Below are positions 35,418 through 43,547 of a DNA stretch of 43,547 nt, in pieces (position 1 is the first letter of the stretch; every line of letters starts with the position of its first letter). The stretch is from Streptomyces sp. MBT65 (lineage in GTDB: Bacteria > Actinomycetota > Actinomycetes > Streptomycetales > Streptomycetaceae). The translations under genes and the position numbers were made by a program. The notes beneath the pieces were generated by a model. That model saw only the letters and a list, made by a program, of their open reading frames with translations, was not told the DNA's origin and searched no databases. The stretch lies in contig NZ_JAENRY010000107.1 in the NCBI RefSeq assembly GCF_016612545.1, positions 1 through 43,547 on the forward strand. Direction: 5' to 3'.

Positions 35418-36491
35418 CTATGCGGTTTGTGATGTGGGTTCGCGGCGCTTGGCCGGGTCGTTGATCCAGGCGCTCTGGGGTATTTCGGGTGGTCGTGGGC
35501 GTCGGCCGAAGCGTTCGGGGTGGCGGGCGTATGCCTCGGCGAGAGTGACGGCACGCTGTTCGCGGACCTCGTCGGCGGTCCCGAAGCGGACTGAGGCGGG
35601 GGTGTGCCAGCCGATGCCCGAATGCCGGTGGTCGTGGTTGTAGTACGCGATGAACGCGTCGAACCACTCGCGGGTGTGGGCCAGCGAGTCGAACCGTTCG
35701 GGATAGTCCGACATGTACTTCGTGGTCTTGAACTGGGCCTCGCTGTAGGGGTTGTCGTTGGAGACCTTGGGCCGGGAGTGCGACCGGGTCACCCCGAGAT
35801 CGATCAGCAGCTGGGAGACTTTCTTGGAGGTCATCGAGGTGCCGCGGTCCGCGTGCACGGTCTGGGGCACGATGCCGTTGCGGGCGATGGTCTCGCGGAT
35901 CAGCTCCTCGGCCCGTTCGGCCGATTCGGCCTTCTCGACGGTGTGGCCGACGACGTAGCGGCTGAAGATGTCGATGATCACGTAGGCGTGATACCAGGTG
36001 CCCTTGGCCGGTCCGGCCGCCTTGGTGATGTCCCAGGTGAACACCTGCGACGGTGCGGTGGCCACGAGTTCGGGCACCGTCTTGGCGGGGTGGGTGGCTT
36101 GCCGGCGGCGCTCGCCCGCCTGTCCCTGCTCGCGCAGGATCCGGTACATCGAGGACACCGAGCAGTGGTAGCGCCCGGCATCCAGTTCGCGGGCCCAGAT
36201 CTGGGCGGGCGGGAGTTCGGCGTACTCGCCCGTGTTCATCAGCTCCAGAACTGCCGCCCGCTCGTCGGCCGTCAGGGCAGAGGGCTGGACCTGCGGCTTC
36301 CTGGGCCTTCGCTCCGGCTCAGGCCGCAGCCTGCGGTAGTGGGTGGCGCGTGAGCGGCCGGTCAGCCGGCATGCGGCGGTGACGCCCAGGTGGCGCTCGA
36401 CGCCGGTGAAGGCATCGTCGGTGACCGGGGCGGCTGCGTGTGTCAGTCCGCGCTCTCGGAGAGCAGTTCCAAGAGCGCGTTGGCTTTTCCC
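35418..36491 (-). CDS. IS3 OrfB, rve transposase, made by frameshift
   Basis: About 355 residues read after a -1 shift from orfA at GGGAAAAGCC (36482-36491). HTH_21-like start (GVERHLGVTAACRLTGRSRA), then the rve domain with DDE residues in QVFTWDITKAAG, VPQTVHADRGTSMTSKKV and NDNPYSEAQFKT. All three acidic residues are present, so the fused transposase may be active. Confidence 0.85.
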   Translation of the reverse strand, partial: GKSQRALGTALRERGLTHAAAPVTDDAFTGVERHLGVTAACRLTGRSRATHYRRLRPEPERRPRKPQVQPSALTADERAAVLELMNTGEYAELPPAQIWARELDAGRYHCSVSSMYRILREQGQAGERRRQATHPAKTVPELVATAPSQVFTWDITKAAGPAKGTWYHAYVIIDIFSRYVVGHTVEKAESAERAEELIRETIARNGIVPQTVHADRGTSMTSKKVSQLLIDLGVTRSHSRPKVSNDNPYSEAQFKTTKYMSDYPERFDSLAHTREWFDAFIAYYNHDHRHSGIGWHTPASVRFGTADEVREQRAVTLAEAYARHPERFGRRPRPPEIPQSAWINDPAKRREPTSQTA

Positions 36492-36826
36492 ATGACCTCC
36501 AGCGCGGCCTTGTTCCGGGCCAGCCCCTTCTCCAGACGCTCGACCTGGCGACGCAGCCTTTCGTTCTCCGCCTCGGCGGCGGACTTCTTGGGCCTGGCCG
36601 GGCTGGTGCGTTTGTCGACCAGCTTCTCCAGAGCGCCGGCGTCCCGGGCGGCCCGCCACTCCTTCACGTGAGAGTGATACAGCCGCTCACGGCGCAGGAC
36701 GGCGCCCTTCTCGTTCTTGGGCGCGGCGTCGTACTCGGCGACGATCCGCAGCTTGTACTCCGGGCTGAAGATGCGGCGCTTCGGCCTCGGCGCCGGGTCT
36801 ACGCCCGAGGTGTTCGTGCTGGTCAT
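36443..36826 (-). CDS. IS3 OrfA, helix-turn-helix protein
   Basis: 127 residues. HTH (RRIFSPEYKLRIVAEYDAAP) and a leucine-zipper-like coiled coil (ENERLRRQVERLEKGLARNK). Supplies the DNA-binding part of the OrfAB transposase. Ends inside orfB, as usual in the family. Confidence 0.88.
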   Translation of the reverse strand: MTSTNTSGVDPAPRPKRRIFSPEYKLRIVAEYDAAPKNEKGAVLRRERLYHSHVKEWRAARDAGALEKLVDKRTSPARPKKSAAEAENERLRRQVERLEKGLARNKAALEVMGKANALLELLSESAD

Positions 36827-36885
36827 GAGGGGGTGGTTCTCCTGTCGTGCCCTCTCAGGCTAACCCGACAAAGCGGGATGTCTCA

Positions 36886-38062
36886 CCCAAGGCTGACAGA
36901 GAGGGCTCCAGCCTCGGACGCATCCGAGTACTTCACAGATCTCCGGCTAGCCACCGCGCTGATCAGCACTACTTGGCCAGTAGGGCAACATCTTCTCGAC
37001 AACACCCTCGCCCGGCATGTGGCCGCGTACGTCTACTCCGCTTCAGGGAATTCGAGCACGAGCAACGGTCTGCAGCACTATCGCTTGCGCGATGTACCGC
37101 CCCGTGACCCGATCGCCTGTGCCGGACTCCTGCGCGGCGCACACTCCTTGCTCGAAGCAGATGATCTGTCCGAGCACCTTTCCCAGCTCGTCCACACCCC
37201 CGGAGAACGGCCGACACGCACGCCCTGGTTGCGCATCTACGCCCGACATGAAAACTCGTGCTCACCACGATTCCGAGACGCAGCCGAACCCCTGACCCGG
37301 ACCTACCGCAAAATCGGCGGCCCACAGGGATTCCGAGCACCCCTGCGGGACGACTACCGACCAGAACACATCCCCGCATACCTGGAACTGGACTGGTATG
37401 AAAGATACTTCGCACCGATTACCGGAATTGCCCCGAAGGTGCAACGCCGAACCGCTGCAGTCCGGCTCGTCCAGTGGGCCATAGGCGGACCCCTCGACGA
37501 GGCCGCGGCCTACCTCGGCATCACCCCAAGCCTGGTGCGGTTCAGAACCAACACCGACTTCAAACGCTGGGAGCGCGCAGGAAGCAGTCCAGCCGAGTTC
37601 GAACGAGTCCTCCGCGAGCTCGGCGCCGAACTCCGAGCACCCCGGCGACCACTGATCGACTACCAGCGCCGACGCGAGGCACTCAGGGACTGAGCTCTCC
37701 CTCCGAACGAATGGGACGCCCTGGTCAGCGAGTTGCCACCGCTTCCCGGCCCCATCCGGCCACCGGTCGGCGACCGCAAACGCCAGGACGCCTCCGTCTA
37801 CATCTGGGTACAGGTCACACGAGGCGAGCACCTCTTCGCCCCACGCCCCATCGAGGCCGAACAGCCCAAACACATCCAGCGCGAATGGGCCCTGCGCCGC
37901 AACACCACCTGGTACAACCTCGTCCGGCCAGATACCTTTCGACACTACGCCGACCTACGGAAACTCCTCGCCGAATATGCCCAACAGCTCGCCCGGGACA
38001 TCGACTCGGGTACCGACAGTTCACTAACAGTCAACGAACAGCCCGACGCTCACACACAGTAA
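36886..38062 (+). pseudogene. TniQ-like protein, 3' part with in-frame stop
   Basis: Continues the 35097-35401 piece in the same frame once the IS3 element is removed. Reads SEYFTDLRLATALISTTWPV, then VRLVQWAIGGPLDEAAAYLG, to REALRD followed by TGA at 37691. The same frame continues beyond the stop for another 120 codons with protein-like sequence (NEWDALVSELPPLPGPIRPP, later FRHYADLRKLLAEYAQQLAR). This suggests a Trp codon (TGG) became TGA, although a re-start at the TTG at 37733 is possible. So the gene is inactivated at least three times. Confidence 0.6.
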
Positions 38063-38104
38063 ACGTGGACTACCACGAACGCGGCTATGCCGAGCCGCCG
38101 GACG

Positions 38105-38320
38105 GGGCCTGATCGTCACGAACCGTTATGGCCGACCCGTACCAATCGGCGACTTCCGTCAGAAGTGGCGAAGGGCAGTGAAGCAAGCCGGGCTTCGGAC
38201 AGAACCCGCTTCCACAACCTCAAGCACTTCTACACCACCACGCTCGGCGGCTCCGACAAGCAAGACCCGAAAACCGTGCAGGCACTCTCCCGGCACACCA
38301 AAATCTCCGAGAGCTCTAAT
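38105..38320 (+). pseudogene. Tyrosine recombinase C-terminal fragment
   Basis: Reads GLIVTNRYGRPVPIGDFRQK, then after one frame change RFHNLKHFYTTTLGGSDKQD and PKTVQALSRHTKISES. This is the catalytic end of an integrase, with Lys where the HxxR arginine is usual. The nucleophile Tyr is lost at the junction with IS701-type sequence near 38330. Confidence 0.55.
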
Positions 38321-38469
38321 ACTGCAGCAGCGTTTCGCTATTCCTGCTGGCCAGGGGCCTGATTTTGAGTGTAGTGGGCTGCTGGCGGGTCAGGTGCGGT
38401 GTTGGCGGACGGCTCATCCGAAGGGTGGGTTTATGCGAGAGGGCCGCTGAGGGCGGGCAGGGTCCGCGT

Positions 38470-39459
38470 GTGATCGAGGATCTTGGAACTGGACTGTGGG
38501 CAGCGGAGCTTGAGGACCTCTTCCTGCGGGTCGGAGGCAGGTTTTCGAGGGTCGAGCCGCGTCGGCGGATGCGGGACTACGTCCGCGGTCTGCTGGGACC
38601 TGTCGGCCGCAAGAACGGCTGGCAGCTGGCCGAGTTCGCGGGTCACCGCACACCGGACGGGCTGCAGCGGCTTCTGGCGGGAAGCCGGTGGGACCTCGAC
38701 GAGAACCGCAACGACCTGCAGGAATACGTGGCCGAGAAGCTGGGCCGCCTGGACGGCGTCCTGATCATCGACGACACCGGGTTCCTCAAGAAGGGGACCA
38801 CCTCCGCCAGCGTGCAGCGCCAATATTCCGGCACGGCCGGCCGCACCGAGAACTGCCAGATCGGCGTGTTCGCCGCCTACGCCACCAGTCGGGGCCGGGT
38901 GCTGGTGGACCGGGAGCTGTATCTGCCAAAGTCCTGGACCAGCGACCCGGACCGCTGCCGCGCGGCCAGGATCCCCGAGGACCGCACCTTCGCGACCAAG
39001 GGCGAACTCGCCCGGCGCCTGGTGCTGCGCGCGCTCGCCTCCGACCTGCCCATCGGCTGGGTGACCGCGGACTCCGCCTACGGCCAGGAATGGGGATTTC
39101 GCCGGATGCTGGAGGAGGCCGGGGTCGGCTATGTGCTGGCCGTGCCGAAATCGCAGCAGGTCATCGCTCCCCCCTATGCCACCCGACTACGTGAAATCGC
39201 CGACGCCCTCGACGCCGAGTTCCAGCCGTCCGACGACGCCCTCACGCCGCGCGCCGACACCATAGGCGTCATCAGTAACCGGCAGACAAAACGCGGCCAG
39301 CTCAACTACGCCGTTCCCGAGGTCCTCCAGTTCCAGCGCCGCATCCGCCGCTACAACGCCGACACCGACGTCCCCCATGGAGACATCGTCGCCCTCGCCC
39401 TCGACACCTGGCTCCGGGCAAAGGGCTACCCACCCGATCCAAAACCCACGTGCCCATGA
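38470..39459 (+). pseudogene. IS701-family transposase, truncated and fused to a foreign C-terminus
   Basis: From GTG 38470 (VIEDLGTGLWAAELEDLFLR) the chain follows IS701 transposases through the first Asp (VLIIDDTGFLKKGTTSASVQ) and second Asp (WVTADSAYGQEWGFRRMLEE) to AVPKSQQV at about 39163. It then changes to an unrelated 98-residue tail (RADTIGVISNRQTKRGQLNY, then VALALDTWLRAKGYPPDP). The tail looks like the C-terminus of a plasmid-type DNA-binding or partition protein. The Glu half of the transposase is gone. The frame stays open, so a hybrid protein could be made but should not transpose. Confidence 0.75.
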
Positions 39460-39588
39460 CGGCGGGTGGTGTCCTTTGCCGGACAGACTTACCGAAGCCG
39501 GAACGGAACGCGCCGGACCATGACGATGTCGGCCGCTTGCCGGGCGGCGCCCCAGAAAGACTCCCAGTGAGGCGCGGCCCGTCCTCGG

Positions 39589-40167
39589 TCAGCCGGCTTG
39601 GCCCTGCGGTCCGACGAACTGCATGTCCAGGTGAAGCTTGACGACATCGCCGAGGAGCCCGGTGCCGAAGTCCAGTCCGAAGTCGCTGCGCCGGATCTCA
39701 CCCGTCGCCTCGAATCCGGCGTGCTTCCTCTGGTCCATGGGAGAGTCCACCACCCCGCCGAACTCGACGGCGAGCGTAACCGGACGGGTCACGTCCCCGA
39801 TGGTCAGGTGTCCCTCTATCGTCCAGTCCTCGCCCTCTCCGGACACCTGAGTCGAGCGGAACGTCATCGTCGGCCGCTTCTCCACATCGAGGATCTCGGC
39901 GGAGCGGGTGTGCGCGTCGCGGTCGGAGTTCCCGGTGTCGATGGAGGCGAGAGCGATCTCGGCGCTCACCCGCACATCGTCGAGGCTCTCACCGACGTAC
40001 AGCCCCGTCTTGAACTCGGTGAACCGGCCGCGCACCTTGGCGATCCCGAGGTGTCGGATGGTGAAGTTGACCGCCGAGTGGAAGGGGTCGAGTTCCCAGT
40101 CGCCCGGGGAGAGGGGCAGCGCGGAGACCGAAGCGGCGGTGCTGTTCGCGGAGTTGTCATTGCTCAT
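39589..40167 (-). CDS. YceI-family protein
   Basis: 192 residues. YceI lipocalin-like fold: WELDPFHSAVNFTIRHLGIA, then RGRFTEFKTGL, HLTIGDVTRPVTLAVEFGG and RSDFGLDFG near the end. Members bind isoprenoid or other amphiphilic molecules; role in Streptomyces unclear. No signal peptide, so cytosolic. ATG with GGAG four bases upstream. Divergent from the XRE/MmyB-type regulator with 101 bases between, so probably its target. Confidence 0.9.
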   Translation of the reverse strand: MSNDNSANSTAASVSALPLSPGDWELDPFHSAVNFTIRHLGIAKVRGRFTEFKTGLYVGESLDDVRVSAEIALASIDTGNSDRDAHTRSAEILDVEKRPTMTFRSTQVSGEGEDWTIEGHLTIGDVTRPVTLAVEFGGVVDSPMDQRKHAGFEATGEIRRSDFGLDFGTGLLGDVVKLHLDMQFVGPQGQAG

Positions 40168-40255
40168 GGCTCCATCGTGCGAGCTCCGGGGCGGGCGAGG
40201 GAGGCCGGGCGAAGGGTGGTAGTGGCAGGGCCATCCTCCGCGACGGCGCGCGTTG

Positions 40256-40268
40256 TACGGTTCGACAG
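40256..40268 (+). promoter_or_regulatory. Probable -10 box of a leaderless transcript
   Basis: TACGGT followed by seven bases and then the GTG start of the regulator, with no ribosome site. This is the spacing expected for a leaderless mRNA. Confidence 0.4.
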
Positions 40269-41123
40269 GTGAACGACAACGAGTTGGGCACCTTCCTGCG
40301 CGCCCGCCGTGAAGCGGTCACCCCCGCCGCGGTGGGCCTGCCCACGGGCCTGCGCCGCCGCACGCCGGGGTTGCGCCGGGCCGAGCTGGCCACCCTCGCC
40401 GACATCAGCATCGAGTACCTCACCCGGCTCGAACAGGGCCGCGACCGCAACCCCTCACCCCAGGTCCTCGGCGCACTCGGCGACGCCCTGCACCTGTCGC
40501 ACGCGGACCGTCTCCTGTTGCACCGACTGGCCAAGGACCACGGTGACGCCAAGGTGGTGTGCCAGTCGGTCACCGTACCGCCGGCACGCACGGTGCGCCC
40601 CACCGTCCAGGCGCTGCTCGACCACCTGGAGCCCGCACCGGCAGTCCTGCTCAACTGGCTCGGTGACATCGTGGCCTGCACCCAGGGCTACGAGCGGTAC
40701 GCCCGCCCGCTCGGCCTGCTCGACGGCAAGCCGCCCAACATGATTCGGTATCTGTTCACCGATGCCCGGGCACGCGCGGTGTACCCGGGATGGGACAGGA
40801 TGGCCGACGAACAGGTCGCCCATCTGCGCGACGCGGCCTCGCCGCACGACCCTCATGTAGCTGTCCTGGCTGAGGAGTTGACCGCGACGGCGGGCGCGCC
40901 GTTCAGCGACCGGCTCTCCGTTCCGGCCCTGCCCACCCGCTTCGGGACCGAGCTCGTCGACCACCCGGAGGCGGGCCGCCTGCGCCTGTCGTACGAGACG
41001 CTCGTGTTCTCGGACGAAGGCCAGCGCCTGGTGGTGCACTTCCCGGCCGACGAGGCCACGGCCACCGCACTCGACCGTCTCAACGGCCGCAGGCCCGGAG
41101 CGCTGCGAGCGGTGAGCGGCTGA
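40269..41123 (+). CDS. XRE-family regulator with MmyB-like ligand domain
   Basis: 284 residues. N-terminal XRE helix-turn-helix (LRRAELATLADISIEYLTRL, then EQGRDRNPSPQVL) and a C-terminal MmyB-like, PAS-like domain (about 105-275: LLNWLGDIVACTQGYERYAR ... LSYETLVFSDEGQRLVVHFP) thought to bind a fatty-acid-like ligand. GTG start with no ribosome site, probably leaderless. Divergent from yceI; such regulators often control the adjacent divergent gene. Converges with the MFS gene at a shared hairpin. Confidence 0.9.
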   Translation: MNDNELGTFLRARREAVTPAAVGLPTGLRRRTPGLRRAELATLADISIEYLTRLEQGRDRNPSPQVLGALGDALHLSHADRLLLHRLAKDHGDAKVVCQSVTVPPARTVRPTVQALLDHLEPAPAVLLNWLGDIVACTQGYERYARPLGLLDGKPPNMIRYLFTDARARAVYPGWDRMADEQVAHLRDAASPHDPHVAVLAEELTATAGAPFSDRLSVPALPTRFGTELVDHPEAGRLRLSYETLVFSDEGQRLVVHFPADEATATALDRLNGRRPGALRAVSG

Positions 41124-41155
41124 CGGCGCCGGGGTCGGCCCGGCCCCGGCGCCGT
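41123..41155. terminator. Bidirectional hairpin between convergent genes
   Basis: ACGGCGCCGGGG-N9-CCCCGGCGCCGT: perfect 12-base stem between the ends of the regulator and the MFS gene. Confidence 0.8.
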
Positions 41156-41193
41156 CTGTCTCGCCGCTCCATCGCTCGGATCTCTGCCCTGGT

Positions 41194-42465
41194 TCACTGG
41201 GCAAGCGGGTCGGGAGCGGACCGCCAGGGTCGGCACAGGACCAGGAAGCAGCCCGCTGCGGCCAGCGCGAGGCCGAGGACCGATGCGGCCATGGGCAGGG
41301 CGGTGGCCTGGCCGCCGAGACCGGTCAGGGCCGGCGCGAGGGCGCCCATGAGGAACTGGGTGGTGCCGAGCAGTGCGGAGGCGCTGCCCGCCGCGTGCGG
41401 GGCCCGCTGGAGGCACAGGGCCGTGGTCGTGGGGAGAATCATGCCGACCGGGCAGGCGGTGAGGAACAGCGCGGCGGCGATCCAGGGCAGGCCCGCGTGC
41501 GTGGTGACCAGGAGGACCAACGCGGTTCCTGCGACACCGAGCACGGTCAGGCCCGTCGCCAGCACGCGATGCGAGGAGAAGCGTCCCAGCAGCAGCTTGC
41601 CGTTGAGCTGGCCGGTGGCGACCATGCCGATCGAGTTGAGGGCGAAGAGCAGGCTGTAGGTCTGCGGGGAGGCGCCGTAGAGCCGTTGCAGGGTGAAGGA
41701 CGAACCGGCGATGTAGGCGAACAGGGCGGCGAAGCCGAGGCTGCCGGTGAGCAGATAGCCGGTGAAGCGGCCGTCGCGGAGCAGGTCGCGCATGGAACGC
41801 AGGGTGGTGGGCAGTCCGCCGGAGCGGCGACGCGCGGTCGGCAGGGACTCGTTCAGCAGAGCGGCGGTGGCGGCCAGGACGACCAGGCCCAGCAGCGTGA
41901 GGGTGAGGAACACACCGCGCCAGGAGGCCAGCCGCAGCAGCTGGGCGCCGAGCACCGGGGCAAGGATCGGTGCCGTGCCGGAGATCAGCATCAGGGAGGA
42001 CAGCAGGCGGGCGGCGCTGAGTCCGTCGTACAGGTCGCGGACGACGGCCCGCGCGATGACGATGCCGGCGGCGCCCGCCAGTCCCTGGACCAGGCGCATG
42101 CCGATGAGCGCATCAGAGTTCGGGGCGAGGGCGCACACCGCACTCGCCGCCACGTACACGGCCAGGCCGACCAGAAGGGGCCGGCGTCGTCCGAGGGTGT
42201 CGCTGAGCGCGCCGAGGACCAGCTGTCCCAGGGCGATCCCGAGCATGACGGCGGTCAGGGTGAGCCGGGTGACGGCCGCAGAGACATGCAGGTCTGCGCT
42301 GACCTGCGGCAGGGCCGGCAGATAGAGGTCGATGGTGAGCGGCCCGAGCGCGGTCAGGGAGCCCAGGACCAGGACGAGGGACAGACGGCTGGAGCGGCGG
42401 CCCTGCCTTGGAGAGCGGGGCGCGTCATCCGTGGCGGCGGTGCTGGTCTGCGGGGTTTCGGACAT
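41194..42465 (-). CDS. MFS exporter, Bcr/CflA type
   Basis: 423 residues from the ATG at 42465 (MSETPQTS); 32 further upstream codons lack a ribosome site and look non-coding. Twelve membrane helices, first LVLVLGSLTALGPLTIDLYL with the DxYLPALP motif of Bcr/CflA drug exporters, then motif A-like GALSDTLGRRRPLLVG and GIVIARAVVRDLYDG. Pumps drugs or metabolites out by proton antiport; substrate unknown. On the same strand as the secreted propeller remnant upstream. Confidence 0.9.
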   Translation of the reverse strand: MSETPQTSTAATDDAPRSPRQGRRSSRLSLVLVLGSLTALGPLTIDLYLPALPQVSADLHVSAAVTRLTLTAVMLGIALGQLVLGALSDTLGRRRPLLVGLAVYVAASAVCALAPNSDALIGMRLVQGLAGAAGIVIARAVVRDLYDGLSAARLLSSLMLISGTAPILAPVLGAQLLRLASWRGVFLTLTLLGLVVLAATAALLNESLPTARRRSGGLPTTLRSMRDLLRDGRFTGYLLTGSLGFAALFAYIAGSSFTLQRLYGASPQTYSLLFALNSIGMVATGQLNGKLLLGRFSSHRVLATGLTVLGVAGTALVLLVTTHAGLPWIAAALFLTACPVGMILPTTTALCLQRAPHAAGSASALLGTTQFLMGALAPALTGLGGQATALPMAASVLGLALAAAGCFLVLCRPWRSAPDPLAQ

Positions 42466-42587
42466 GTACGTTCCAGGGCTTCGTAGGCGAGAGAGTGTGC
42501 GGACGCCTTTTCTGCCGCTCGGCCCGTGGCGGTGCCGGCTCTGTCGGCGCGACACCGGCACGGGCGGGGTACGTCCTTGCGGCCGCG

Positions 42588-43509
42588 TCAGCGGTCGAGG
42601 TGCGTGACGAGCAGGTTGGGTTCCTTCGTGCGGTAGGCGGCGCTGGGGACGTACACCGTGTGGCCGTGGGCGTCCGAAGGCCGTCGGCCGCGGTGAGCAC
42701 GACGCTGTGGGTGCCGTCGGGGCGTACCAGGTCGACTTCGTTGCCGTTGCGCGCGGCGAGGAGGGTGTCGCCGCGGCCGGTGAAGGTGAAGTCGTCGATG
42801 AGGCTGATGCCCTCGGCCCGGACCTCGATCGGCCCGGCGGTACCCCGAGTGGTGACGGGGATACGCAGTACCGTGCCGTGGTCCGAGTTGGTCGCCCAGA
42901 CGGCTCCGTTGTGTAGTTTGATCCCGTTGGCGCCTGCGAACGTGGTGGGCTTCAGTGCCGCGTTGTCGACCCAGATGGTGGCCTTGCCGCGGCCTGCGGG
43001 GACGCGGTGGATGACGCCGTGCACGGAGTCGGTGGCGTAGAGCCGGCCGGTGCGCTGGTCGAGGGCTAGGCCGTTGGGCAGGCCGTCTGCGCGCAACGCT
43101 GCGATGCGGTGCGGACGGCCGCCGGAGCGCACGGCCCAGATGCCGGTGAGCTCTGCGGTGCCGGTGGCGTAGGTGACGTACAGGGTGCCGTCGTCGCCAC
43201 GCGCGATGCCGCCGACGAACGCCCTGCCCAGATGGGGGGTGCCGGCCTTGGCCGGGGCCGGCAGGGTGGCCAGGACGTACACCCGGCCGCCCGGGACGAG
43301 TCGGACGACCTGCCGGGCGAAGGAGAAGGTCAGATAGGCCGATCCGGCGCGGTCGACGGTGATGTTCTCGGGCTGCTGTGAGGCCGCCAGGTCGAAGTGG
43401 TTGGCGATGCCGGGTGCCGAGACCGGGGCGGTCGCGGCGGTGGTGGTGGAGACGGAGGCCAGCAGGGCTGCGGCGACCGCAAGGGTGGTGAGGAGGTGCG
43501 CACGTGCAT
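42588..43509 (-). pseudogene. Secreted SMP-30/NHL-like beta-propeller protein, two frameshifts
   Basis: ATG at 43509 with AGGAG nine bases upstream begins MHVRT; the signal peptide (LLTTLAVAAALLASVSTT) lies in the next frame, so one base is missing at about 43490. The central part (43460 to about 42665) is a propeller of the SMP-30/ScyD-like type (GGIARGDDGTLYVTYATG, NGLALDQRTGRLYATDSVHG, AVWATNSDHGTVLRIPV). Near 42660 the frame shifts again before the natural end TVYVPSAAYRTKEPNLLVTH, LDR and stop at 42588. Probably a sugar-lactonase-like or binding protein when intact. Broken or mis-sequenced. Confidence 0.65.
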
Positions 43510-43547
43510 GGGGTGCTGCTCCTGGGGGGATCCGCGGGGTTGTGGGT

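Larger units (their letters stand above)
35402..36885 (-). mobile_element. IS3-family insertion sequence inside the tniQ-like gene
   Basis: Element of about 1.48 kb with orfA and orfB on the minus strand. Ends start TGAGAC on the left (35402) and, reverse-complemented, TGAGAC on the right (36885), as expected for IS3 ends, though only six bases match well. Removing exactly this segment joins the two tniQ parts in frame. No target duplication is seen, so the exact edges may be off by a few bases. Confidence 0.7.

Overview
The window is high-GC actinobacterial DNA, almost certainly Streptomyces. This rests on codon bias, GTG/TTG starts, a LuxR-type LAL regulator remnant, DUF317 and TgmABC-type genes, and Streptomyces-style IS transposases. 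It reads as an accessory, recombination-scarred region: a few intact operons lie among broken transposases, recombinase pieces and genes with frameshifts. The best islands are an exopolysaccharide operon (19.7-29.4 kb), a small cysteine-rich/PatG-like operon (9.6-11.5 kb), a graspetide (ATP-grasp RiPP) locus (30.3-34.3 kb) and a LodA/LodB pair (5.5-8.6 kb).

Layout. 0-5.4 kb: a LAL regulator with an internal deletion, debris of a mobile-element protein, a two-domain membrane protein and a DUF317 remnant. 5.5-9.5 kb: lodB and lodA (quinone-cofactor amino-acid oxidase and its flavoprotein maturase) with a decayed beta-helix gene upstream. 9.6-11.5 kb: a three-gene minus-strand operon of lower GC. 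11.9-13.2 kb: a nearly intact ISAs1-family element with inverted repeats. 13.3-14.1 kb: welded fragments of an integrase, IS21 and IS3. 14.2-16.1 kb: a secreted ricin-type lectin and a LysR regulator. 16.2-19.1 kb: two halves of an ISAs1 transposase around a dead IS5 element and an intact PIN/RHH toxin-antitoxin pair.

From 19.7 kb eight co-directional genes encode a secreted CE18/Agd3-like polysaccharide deacetylase, a PelF-like glycosyltransferase, a polytopic membrane protein, three NDP-sugar genes, a spherulin-4/Sph3-like hydrolase and an Ega3-like GH114 lipoprotein. A strong hairpin closes the unit. This toolkit matches, by family, the galactosaminogalactan cluster of Aspergillus combined with parts of bacterial Pel systems, so I read it as the operon for a cationic, partly deacetylated amino-sugar exopolysaccharide.

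30.3-34.3 kb holds an XRE-TPR regulator (frameshifted), a graspetide precursor, an ATP-grasp ligase (frameshifted) and a PIMT-like methyltransferase, i.e. an aspartimide-forming graspetide type. 34.5-39.5 kb is a mobile-element graveyard: truncated IS5, a tniQ-like gene split by an IS3 element and carrying an in-frame stop, an integrase end, and a truncated IS701 transposase fused to a foreign C-terminus. 39.6-43.5 kb returns to ordinary genes: YceI, a divergent XRE/MmyB-type regulator, a Bcr/CflA-type MFS exporter and a frameshifted secreted beta-propeller gene.
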